From JAVEVH01 sp964430365 (lineage in GTDB: Bacteria > Patescibacteriota > Dojkabacteria > SC72): 10,335 nucleotides of DNA. Shown one piece after another: positions 1 to 5,394 of the stretch. Position 1 is the stretch's first letter; every line of letters begins with the position of its first letter. Where the stretch lies: contig CAYSEU010000025.1 in the NCBI GenBank assembly GCA_964430365.1, forward strand, positions 1-10,335, given 5' to 3'. The position numbers and the translations under genes were made by a program. Below the pieces are notes generated by a model, which was not told where the DNA came from, made no database searches, and worked only from the letters and a program-made list of their open reading frames with translations.

Positions 1-11
1 TTTACTTGTTT

Positions 12-211
12 GTTCCAGACTCATATGTCCCGCCATTTTCAATATGTTCCTACAAAACCTGTCCACTATCTCTAGGAATACCTTGGTTACTTCATTATTT
101 ACCCCTTAAAAAGTTAATTCTCATTTTCACATCCTGGTGGATGAAAATACCCTAAAAACGAGTAGTTTTTGATACCCTTCGGTTCGAAGGTAGAATGTTG
201 ATATAACACAG
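12..211 (+). repeat. Dispersed repeat, copy 1 (long form)
   Basis: The core at 12-70 begins GTTCCAGAC, passes through CGCCATTTTCAATATG and ends CCTGTCCACTATC. It recurs almost unchanged at 9294-9332 and with changes at 1924, 3292 and 5067. The arm at 71-211 aligns with those of the copies at 5067 and 9277: CTGGTGGATGAAAA at 134-147, GGTTCGAAGG at 181-190, and an ending near ACACAG. Within the arm are two hairpins: AAAAAC/GTTTTT at 154-170, and CCTTCG-GTT-CGAAGG at 176-190. The first 12 bases of the window match 1896-1907, ahead of copy 2, so the element may extend left of the window. The copy lies downstream of the abiE operon, read on the minus strand. Its function is unknown. Confidence 0.8.
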
Positions 212-283
212 GAATTTGATTCATAGAGTAATTTCCGACTCCGTTCCATTCTCGTTTACCCTACTATATTTTTTGTAGATAAT

Positions 284-326
284 TATACAATATCATTGTC
301 AATTATATTGACAAATAACTTGACAA
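284..326 (-). repeat. Tandem 12-bp-period repeat after abiEii
   Basis: On the minus strand the units TTGTCAA, TTGTCAA, TTGACAA and TTGTATA start at 326, 314, 302 and 290, exactly 12 bases apart with five-base spacers. The two middle units also form a perfect inverted repeat with a 5-base centre (296-314). The block directly abuts the abiEii stop codon. It could be a tandem protein-binding site or act as a weak hairpin terminator; there is no T-run after it. Bases 212-283 show nothing I can identify. Confidence 0.5.
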
Positions 327-1106
327 TTAATCAAACTCTATCTGTTTCAGATAATCTCTAAACAATTTAATCTTGTTTCCCTCTTTTTTATTTATTAAAA
401 ACGGTTGTACATCTTTAACCATAGAATCTAAATCAATACCCTCTATAGCTTCTAAAATCTTTTCTCTAGCCTCATCCCAATTAGAAACACCAAATTTAAG
501 ATTGAGAAAGCCAATATCTGGTTTGGTATTCTGTAATAGATAAAGAATATCGTAGAAATCTCTTCCTTTTGCCCTATTTCGTTGAGTAATAGTCCATAGC
601 TTCTGAGAGAGAATTATTTCTTTAGGAGTTACCCTTATCTGCTTAAACACATTAAACTTGTTTAATAGATATAACTCTGATTCATACTGATACCCCTGAT
701 CAAACGTATCTATCTGTATATCAATCTTTTCTGTTTTAATATCACTTAACTTATTCTCAAAGAGTATATTGGAGAATTTTATATGACAATGAATAGCCTT
801 CTTTTCAGTTACCTTTATTTCTGCCTCAAATCCTTGTCTTAGGAGTTCTTGCTCTATCTTTTTAGCAAGAGATGTGAATTCTTTAGAAGAGAGTTCTTTG
901 TTATCAAAGTCTAAATCCTCTGAGAATCTCTTAATTCCATGAACTATTCTTAAACATGTACCACCTAGAAAAGATAACTTAGTAGAAATATTTGAACTGA
1001 ATATTATCTCTAATATGAGAAATTGTAAATACTCTCTAAGTAGACCTCTTTCAAACTTATGTATATCACTTGGATACTGTTTCTTTATTTCTTCTATACT
1101 AAGCAT
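327..1106 (-). CDS. abiEii: AbiEii-type nucleotidyltransferase toxin
   Basis: This is the toxin of a type IV (AbiE) toxin-antitoxin or abortive-infection pair; the family consists of DNA polymerase beta-fold nucleotidyltransferases. It is 259 aa, a usual size. The active-site signature is clear: GGT at residues 48-50, then FSEDLDF at 61-67 with the paired metal-binding acidic residues D64 and D66, and an acidic strand KIDIQID at 127-133. The family's C-terminal motif follows: K169, then GRDFYD at 181-186. The start codon lies inside the end of the antitoxin gene (8-base overlap), so the two are translationally coupled. The product probably modifies RNA or nucleotides in the cytoplasm when unopposed; its target cannot be read here. 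Confidence 0.92.
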   Translation of the reverse strand: MLSIEEIKKQYPSDIHKFERGLLREYLQFLILEIIFSSNISTKLSFLGGTCLRIVHGIKRFSEDLDFDNKELSSKEFTSLAKKIEQELLRQGFEAEIKVTEKKAIHCHIKFSNILFENKLSDIKTEKIDIQIDTFDQGYQYESELYLLNKFNVFKQIRVTPKEIILSQKLWTITQRNRAKGRDFYDILYLLQNTKPDIGFLNLKFGVSNWDEAREKILEAIEGIDLDSMVKDVQPFLINKKEGNKIKLFRDYLKQIEFD

Positions 1107-1713
1107 TGAGATATTCTAGTAATATATTAGCTCTATTATTTAACTCCAAGTTATCAAATTGATTAAGATATGTATTAAGCTTCTCCTTATCAATCGTACT
1201 ATTTATAATCTCACTATTAATCCTTAACCCCTTTAGATCCTCTATACTTGTAATTGCTGAATGTAGATATAAGTAATCTAGAATTGCCTTTTCAGGAGTA
1301 GCTAATATAAATGGTCTATCATTGTTTTCAATAACCTCATATCCAAAGTAGAGACTATTCTTAATACTTTGGTATGAAAATACCCCATATTGAGTATCAA
1401 AAAAATTGGTCTTTCTGGTCGATACAGAAGTTATTTGTAAGGTAGTTTCTGGTATAAAGCCGTAGTGACTGAGAGCGCTTTCTAGTGATATATAAGATGG
1501 AGAGTATATTCTGTTTGCTATAAAAAAGTAATCATTTCCTTGGGGATTGAAACTAGAGTCTGCATACCAAAATCTCCTAATTCTCTTTATCCACCCATTA
1601 TTCAACCAATCATTTAAAGTTGGTTCTCTAAAATCAGGATCTAGCATCCTAATATCGTTTAGTGTAAATACACCTAAACTTCTTAAATTGTTCTGTATAT
1701 CCATGTATTTCAT
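1099..1713 (-). CDS. abiEi: AbiEi-type antitoxin and autorepressor
   Basis: This is the antitoxin of the AbiE pair. From the chosen start it has 204 aa. An N-terminal winged-helix region covers about residues 1-55, with the wing-like stretch WIKRIRRFWYA at 41-51. The C-terminal AbiEi domain carries the family motif ATPEKAILDYLYLHS at 138-152. Known members repress their own operon by binding inverted repeats. The frame stays open to 1767, but I chose the ATG at 1711-1713: the residues before it do not look like the family, a perfect inverted repeat lies just upstream, and a TATCTT box is six bases before it. ATG 1702-1704 (MDIQNN) is an alternative. It overlaps abiEii by 8 bases. Confidence 0.9.
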   Translation of the reverse strand: MKYMDIQNNLRSLGVFTLNDIRMLDPDFREPTLNDWLNNGWIKRIRRFWYADSSFNPQGNDYFFIANRIYSPSYISLESALSHYGFIPETTLQITSVSTRKTNFFDTQYGVFSYQSIKNSLYFGYEVIENNDRPFILATPEKAILDYLYLHSAITSIEDLKGLRINSEIINSTIDKEKLNTYLNQFDNLELNNRANILLEYLNA

Positions 1714-1719
1714 TTCTGT

Positions 1720-1738
1720 AAGATACGGTTTTCCGTAT
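1720..1738 (-). promoter_or_regulatory. Candidate AbiEi operator over the abiE promoter
   Basis: ATACGG-TTTT-CCGTAT at 1723-1738 is a perfect 6-bp inverted repeat with a 4-base centre. On the minus strand its start-proximal arm runs into TATCTT (1725-1720), a -10-like box ending six bases before the abiEi ATG. A repressor bound here would block the promoter. The operator role is inferred from the known negative autoregulation of AbiE systems. Confidence 0.55.
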
Positions 1739-1893
1739 GCTATGGAAACAGAATACCACAAACCCAATGGTTAGGCAAGTATTTCCTAAGATATTCAATA
1801 ATATTTATGTTTTAATTTACATTAAATATTCGAGGATTAAAAGAGTGACCTGTTCACCTAGGGAACGGTGTTCGAACCGTCAATCCAACAAAT

Positions 1894-1981
1894 CCTTTAC
1901 TTGTTTGATAATATCTTAACTCCGTTCGAGTCTAGTCCATCCCGCCATTCTTTCAAGGTTGCGACAAGACCCGTCCACTAT
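1894..1981 (+). repeat. Dispersed repeat, copy 2
   Basis: The core is GTTCGAGTC...CCCGCCATTCTTTCAAGG...GACCCGTCCACTAT at 1924-1981. The stretch TTTACTTGTTTG at 1896-1907 matches the first 12 bases of the window. The left edge reads like a tRNA 3' end (T-loop TTCGAGT, then CCATCCC, G, CCA). It sits between the HD gene (stop at 2037) and the abiEi start. The rest of the 1768-2036 spacer shows only a short palindrome, ACGGTGTTCGAACCGT, at about 1865-1880; there is no gene. Confidence 0.7.
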
Positions 1982-2036
1982 GTTTTAAGAGTTTGTATTT
2001 ACAAAACAAATGAACCACGGGGATTATCTGTGTGAA

Positions 2037-2645
2037 TTAAGAAAGCATTTCTCTTTCAATAGATTCTTCCTTTGCATATTCATATAACTCTGTTATTACT
2101 GCAGAAAACTCATGCCTTGCTAAATGACGACTATCAAGTGCTTCCACAGTTTTGTCTGGATCCTTCTCACCTAAATTCTCCCATCCATAGTCCAAATATA
2201 TTCTGTGTAAGACTGGCTCTAATCTATCTAAAGATTTTACAATTTTTGCTTCAAGGCTTCTCTTCGCTTCACACTCTGTCCACAAAGGGAAGAACTCGTC
2301 GTAAAGGTCTCTTGGTAATTTCGAGAACAACTCTTCAATAGCTTCCTCTTCTCTTTCCTCTTTACCAATACGTCCTTTACTATCCCAAGTTTTTAGATCT
2401 CCTGTTAGTACCTCAGCTAAGTCATGTACTATAGCCATTTTAAGAATTTTCTCAATATCTAAATCAACATTTAGTTCCTTTTGAACTCGTTTAGTTAGTA
2501 ACATACAAAGCATAGCAACACTCCAAGTGTGTTCAGCATCACTTTCATACCCATCACCTTTAGGTGTAAAACGGTATGTTTCTTTCATCTTAATAGCAAT
2601 TCTGAAAAAATCTATTATCTGTTTTATATCATCCTGTGTATCCAT
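2037..2645 (-). CDS. HD-domain phosphohydrolase, YfbR/HDDC2-like
   Basis: This is a 202-aa single-domain HD hydrolase. The metal-binding signature is complete: H39 in SDAEHTW, H74-D75 in AIVHDLAE, E78 and D83 in EVLTGD, and D140 in KSLDRLEP. This order and length fit the HD_3 family that includes YfbR and HDDC2, which are 5'-deoxynucleotidases acting on dNMPs. Substrate specificity is inferred and is not proven by the motifs. The start follows a TATAAT box at 2662-2657 by 11 bases and has no Shine-Dalgarno sequence. The unrecognised gene at 2678 ends 32 bases upstream on the same strand, so co-transcription is possible. In this organism type it may take part in nucleotide salvage or limit the dNTP pool. 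Confidence 0.85.
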   Translation of the reverse strand: MDTQDDIKQIIDFFRIAIKMKETYRFTPKGDGYESDAEHTWSVAMLCMLLTKRVQKELNVDLDIEKILKMAIVHDLAEVLTGDLKTWDSKGRIGKEEREEEAIEELFSKLPRDLYDEFFPLWTECEAKRSLEAKIVKSLDRLEPVLHRIYLDYGWENLGEKDPDKTVEALDSRHLARHEFSAVITELYEYAKEESIEREMLS

Positions 2646-2677
2646 ATATTTGGGTTATTATATAAAGTATTCCCTTT

Positions 2678-3211
2678 TTATAATGTTTCTTCTTGACTAC
2701 TTTCTTCCCAGTTATCAAGCTCCTCTAGTAAACACTCTGGTAATCGACCGCACACACTGTATTCTTCTAAAACAGGGTAATATAATTCTTGCACTTTAAA
2801 TTGTTGAAACCATTCTCTAAATAATTCATTGCCTGGTCTTGTCAAAACCTCTGGGAGTTTCTCTTCATCTTCACTGAGCATACTATTTAGATTAGTAATA
2901 AATCCATTAATGTTTACTTTATAATAACCATGTGCCCCCGTTATTGCGTAGTCATAAGCCTCCGTTGTAGATTGTCTTACATTAGAGATAAAAGCTTCGA
3001 AATCTGCATCTCTTCTTTCTTGCTCTACACGTGGTGCGACTCTTCTAAGATAGAATCTACTTGGAATAAGGGTCTCAACTTTTTTTACACGTGGGTAGTA
3101 AATAGTTTTTTCTGTTAAATAATTACTAAAGCAATGGGCATCATATTTCATCATTTTACTAATTTTTTCTAGTAAACCTCGTTCTGTATAGCACTCAGTC
3201 ATAGCAATCAT
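2678..3211 (-). CDS. Unrecognised 177-aa protein
   Basis: I do not recognise this family. The protein is 177 aa, soluble-looking, with no signal peptide or membrane segment. It is rich in charged and aromatic residues. Basic stretches include FYLRRVAPRVEQERRD (about residues 53-68); the tail is acidic (LLEELDNWEESSQEE). Three cysteines are scattered with no metal-site spacing. It is probably real: the frame is long and AT-poor codons are used as in its neighbours. A TATAAG box at 3224-3219 lies seven bases before the ATG, and the next gene follows 32 bases after its stop. A second TATAAT is at 3236-3231. An internal ATG four codons in (MTECYT) is an alternative start. It may be co-transcribed with the HD hydrolase. 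Confidence 0.7.
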   Translation of the reverse strand: MIAMTECYTERGLLEKISKMMKYDAHCFSNYLTEKTIYYPRVKKVETLIPSRFYLRRVAPRVEQERRDADFEAFISNVRQSTTEAYDYAITGAHGYYKVNINGFITNLNSMLSEDEEKLPEVLTRPGNELFREWFQQFKVQELYYPVLEEYSVCGRLPECLLEELDNWEESSQEETL

Positions 3212-3249
3212 CTAAAAACTTATAGCAATTATTATACACTACACCACAA

Positions 3250-3349
3250 CCTTTTTATACTGTCTCTTTTATCTCATTCTCATTTTACATAGGTTCCAGA
3301 TGTGTATGTACGTCTATATTCTTGGTTGCTACAAGACCTGTCCACTATC
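3250..3349 (+). repeat. Dispersed repeat, copy 3
   Basis: GGTTCCAGATGTGTATG at 3292 leads to GGTTGCTACAAGACC and TGTCCACTATC, ending at 3349. The preceding block (CTTTTTATACTGTCTC and following) is repeated ahead of copy 4, so this copy extends left to about 3250. Its right end overlaps the last codons of the gene at 3345: the TAG stop on the minus strand is the repeat's own terminal CTA. Confidence 0.75.
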
Positions 3350-3911
3350 GTATGAATACTGAATACGGTTCTACCAACTCAGACACATACTTAATCTGTA
3401 CCTCTCTCTTCTCTGTCATATCATTAGGAACATATACTCCACATGCTTTATCCACTCTATATCTAAAATATTTATCAAACCTCTGATTATCATTAGGGAA
3501 TATACCTTTTAGTGTAGAATACTGAGATAGATCAAGAGTCATATCAACTTTTTCAAATTTATTTGCTGTTATTGCGAAATGAGATTTATTTTTATTACCT
3601 ACTAATAGAATATCTTTGGGTAAATCACTCCATACACCTCCATCTTTAGAGAATTGATTGAATTCATCAAATGTTGAAGGTTTAAAATCTGATTTAGTTT
3701 CTACAAATAGGACATAAATCTTTTTATCATCTGCATAACTAACTAAGTTCTTTACAACATTTGGTCTACAAAATACTCCACTATATCCCCAAAAATACTT
3801 TCCTACTTTCTTTTGTTCTTTTTGCTTTATTTCAATTATCTCATCCAACGAATAGCCACAGTATGAACCTACTTTCATTAAGATAATGTATGGGTATTTT
3901 TCCAATTGCAT
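3345..3911 (-). CDS. Unrecognised 188-aa protein
   Basis: I cannot assign a family. The protein has 188 aa, no membrane helix and no signal peptide. A conspicuous motif KYFWGYSGVFCRP at about residues 38-50 is followed by a hydrophobic strand IYVLFVETKSDF (about 65-76) and later ILLVGNKNKSHFAITANKF. This alternation of beta strands suggests a small alpha/beta domain, but no catalytic residues can be named. The ATG is preceded by TATAAT at 3925-3920 with eight bases between. The gene is flanked on both sides by copies of the dispersed repeat (3250-3349 and 3929-3990), so it forms a single-gene unit. Its stop codon is supplied by the repeat. Confidence 0.75.
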   Translation of the reverse strand: MQLEKYPYIILMKVGSYCGYSLDEIIEIKQKEQKKVGKYFWGYSGVFCRPNVVKNLVSYADDKKIYVLFVETKSDFKPSTFDEFNQFSKDGGVWSDLPKDILLVGNKNKSHFAITANKFEKVDMTLDLSQYSTLKGIFPNDNQRFDKYFRYRVDKACGVYVPNDMTEKREVQIKYVSELVEPYSVFIR

Positions 3912-3919
3912 ATGCGATA

Positions 3920-3925
3920 ATTATA
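3920..3925 (-). promoter_or_regulatory. -10 box of the gene at 3345-3911
   Basis: TATAAT on the minus strand, preceded by TGG and eight bases from the ATG. Transcription starting at the usual distance would begin almost at the start codon. No clear -35 box is seen. Confidence 0.6.
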
Positions 3926-3928
3926 CCA

Positions 3929-3990
3929 CCCTTTTATACTGTCTTATTTGTCTCATTTCAGGTTCCAGACGTATATGTCTCATCATTATG
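3929..3990 (+). repeat. Dispersed repeat, copy 4 (decayed right half)
   Basis: CCTTTTATACTGTCTTATTT at 3929 matches the block before copy 3. GGTTCCAGACGTATATGTCT follows at 3961-3980, with AGAC/GTCT able to pair. After 3980 the sequence diverges and the CCTGTCCACTATC end is missing. It lies between the stop of the DUF218-like gene and the promoter of the gene at 3345-3911. Confidence 0.65.
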
Positions 3991-4010
3991 AGCCTCAAAT
4001 AAAAGAGATA

Positions 4011-4661
4011 CTAACTCATCCCGGTTTTGTTAAATATGTTATCCTTAGGATCTTTACCTCTAATCTTTTGCCTTAATAATGCTATTTGAGTAGTAAAACC
4101 ATCTTCAGGATCTATATAAGCAAGTATTGTTAAAACTCCTTCTACCATTTTCCTTTGCAAAGGGATATATCTTAGTGTTCCTAGCTCTTGAATTAATACC
4201 CTTTCAAAAGAACTTAATTCATTCTCTTTGATGTATGTTTCCCAATCTTTCATTTGATATCTATTTTCCCCTAGATGGAAATTGGCATGAATAGATGCTC
4301 TTAACCTTGCAAATTTCTGACATATAATAACAAATGGGTTCTCACGTTCTGCCAGAGACTTAATATTGGAAGCAATACTGTTAGATGAGTTATCAGCCTC
4401 TACAGGCACTTCTTTTCCAGTTATCTCGTTAATCCTCTCCATAATCCTCTTGTTTGAAATCGCAGCTCCACCAACAGTCAATATAAAAGCATCCTCTCCT
4501 TCTTCAATCAATTTCCTTGCTTCATGATGTGCACATACTGCCATAAGGATATTCTCAGGGGGAACCTTAACTTCAAATTCTTCACCTAGGCTATCTAATT
4601 TATAGGCTTCCCTTGAGCCATCATGCTCATAACCCAAAATTGCAATTTCTCTCTTTTCCAT
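4011..4661 (-). CDS. DUF218/YdcF-like protein
   Basis: The protein has 216 aa from the chosen start, soluble and with no membrane segment. A hydrophobic strand ending in a glycine pair (AFILTVGGAA), the acidic and serine-rich segment VEADNSSNSIASNIK, and then VIICQKFARLRASIHANFH match the order of conserved blocks in the DUF218 family (YdcF, SanA, ElyC). Those are small-molecule or nucleotide-binding proteins, some linked to envelope functions. No catalytic role can be read. The frame extends two codons upstream to a TTG at 4665-4667. I chose the ATG at 4659-4661 because TATAAT (4672-4667) lies exactly five bases before it and overlaps the TTG. It diverges from the ASCH gene across a 70-base spacer. 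Confidence 0.65.
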   Translation of the reverse strand: MEKREIAILGYEHDGSREAYKLDSLGEEFEVKVPPENILMAVCAHHEARKLIEEGEDAFILTVGGAAISNKRIMERINEITGKEVPVEADNSSNSIASNIKSLAERENPFVIICQKFARLRASIHANFHLGENRYQMKDWETYIKENELSSFERVLIQELGTLRYIPLQRKMVEGVLTILAYIDPEDGFTTQIALLRQKIRGKDPKDNIFNKTGMS

Positions 4662-4666
4662 AGCCA

Positions 4667-4726
4667 ATTATAGCATTAACAATCAAGAATATGTATGTAT
4701 ATCCCTTCTTAATTATCATATATAAT
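4667..4726. promoter_or_regulatory. Divergent promoter pair with very short leaders
   Basis: TATAAT on the minus strand at 4672-4667 and TATAAT on the plus strand at 4721-4726 each lie exactly five bases from an ATG (4661 and 4732). The mirror-image spacing implies leaderless mRNAs for both divergent genes. No TTGACA-like box stands out at the expected distance on either side. Confidence 0.6.
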
Positions 4727-4731
4727 ATGAT

Positions 4732-5064
4732 ATGGAAAAAGCTATAAAGTTTACCCCAGAATTAACAGATCTAATTAAACAAGGAAAGAAAACTACTACT
4801 TGGAGACTTTTTGATGATAAGAATCTTTCAGAAGGAGATTCCATTATCCTTGCAACAAGAGATGGAGAAGTTATTACAGATTTTGGTAGAACTAAAATAG
4901 AGAAAATGGTTGTAAGAACTTTTAGGACACTCAAGCCAGAAGATTATATCGGACATCAACCTGTTGAAGATTTAGTTTTAGGATATCGAAAATATTACGG
5001 AGATAGAGTCAATCTCGATACAGAGGTTAAAATAATACATTTTGGAAAAATAGAAATCTTCTAG
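4732..5064 (+). CDS. ASCH-domain protein
   Basis: This is a 110-aa stand-alone ASCH domain, a PUA-like beta-barrel fold of RNA-binding or RNA-modifying proteins; some members hydrolyse N4-acetylcytidine. The family signature is present: IKQGKKTTTWRLF at about residues 15-27 (lysines and arginine of the ligand pocket), LSEGDSIIL at 32-40, FGRTKIEKM, then YIGH and YYG before the closing strand VKIIHFGKIEI. The length is typical. The only ATG fits a TATAAT five bases upstream. It is the only plus-strand gene in the left half and ends three bases before a long repeat copy. The exact substrate is unknown. Confidence 0.85.
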   Translation: MEKAIKFTPELTDLIKQGKKTTTWRLFDDKNLSEGDSIILATRDGEVITDFGRTKIEKMVVRTFRTLKPEDYIGHQPVEDLVLGYRKYYGDRVNLDTEVKIIHFGKIEIF

Positions 5065-5066
5065 AA

Positions 5067-5269
5067 GGGTCCAGATCCGTATGCTCCTCCATTTTCAACA
5101 TGTTCCAACAAGACCCGTCCACTATCTTTTAAAACTCTTATGGGGATTGAGCTATTTATACCCTAAAAAGTGAAAGTCTCAAAAGTAAGGCCTGGTGGAT
5201 GAAAAGAGTCAAAAAAGAGATGTTTTTAAGAGCTCTTGGTTCGAAAGTATAATGCTTATGTAGTACAGT
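5067..5269 (+). repeat. Dispersed repeat, copy 5 (long form)
   Basis: Core 5067-5127: GGGTCCAGATCCGTATG, CCATTTTCAACATGTTCC, then CCCGTCCACTATC. The arm at 5128-5269 is close to that of the 9277 copy: CTGGTGGATGAAAAGAGTC from 5192, AAAAAAGAGATGTTTTTAAG, and GGTTCGAAAGT at 5238-5248. AAGAGCTCTT at 5228-5237 (read on either strand) is a perfect palindrome. It fills the spacer between the ends of the ASCH and copB genes. The remainder, 5270-5394, holds only a possible 23-codon frame (5281-5352, minus) that I do not trust. Confidence 0.8.
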
Positions 5270-5394
5270 TTATACAATCCCTATTTATTAAACTTCAACC
5301 ATTTTTCATATTTAAATTTATGTTCTTTCCCCTGCAATCCTTTTATAACCATGTTCAAAACATCAGTTAGAAAATTATACCTTTGGTTTGCATA

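Noticed and set aside
1714..1767. N-terminal extension of AbiEi from 1767
   Set aside because: It would place the perfect palindrome and -10-like box inside coding sequence, and the extra 18 residues do not resemble the winged-helix start of the family.
1737..1919. 60-codon plus-strand frame
   Set aside because: It runs across the abiEi upstream region and the repeat flank, with no protein-like sequence and no promoter or start signal.
1861..1948. Possible tRNA gene on the plus strand
   Set aside because: Only the T-loop and acceptor 3' end look right. The T-stem does not pair, there is no D-arm, and the acceptor 5' strand matches for only four bases.
5281..5352. 23-codon minus-strand frame after copB (MVIKGLQGKEHK...)
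   Set aside because: It is too short to judge. It continues the copB frame after its TAA and has no start signal. A lysine-rich peptide is expected by chance in this base composition.
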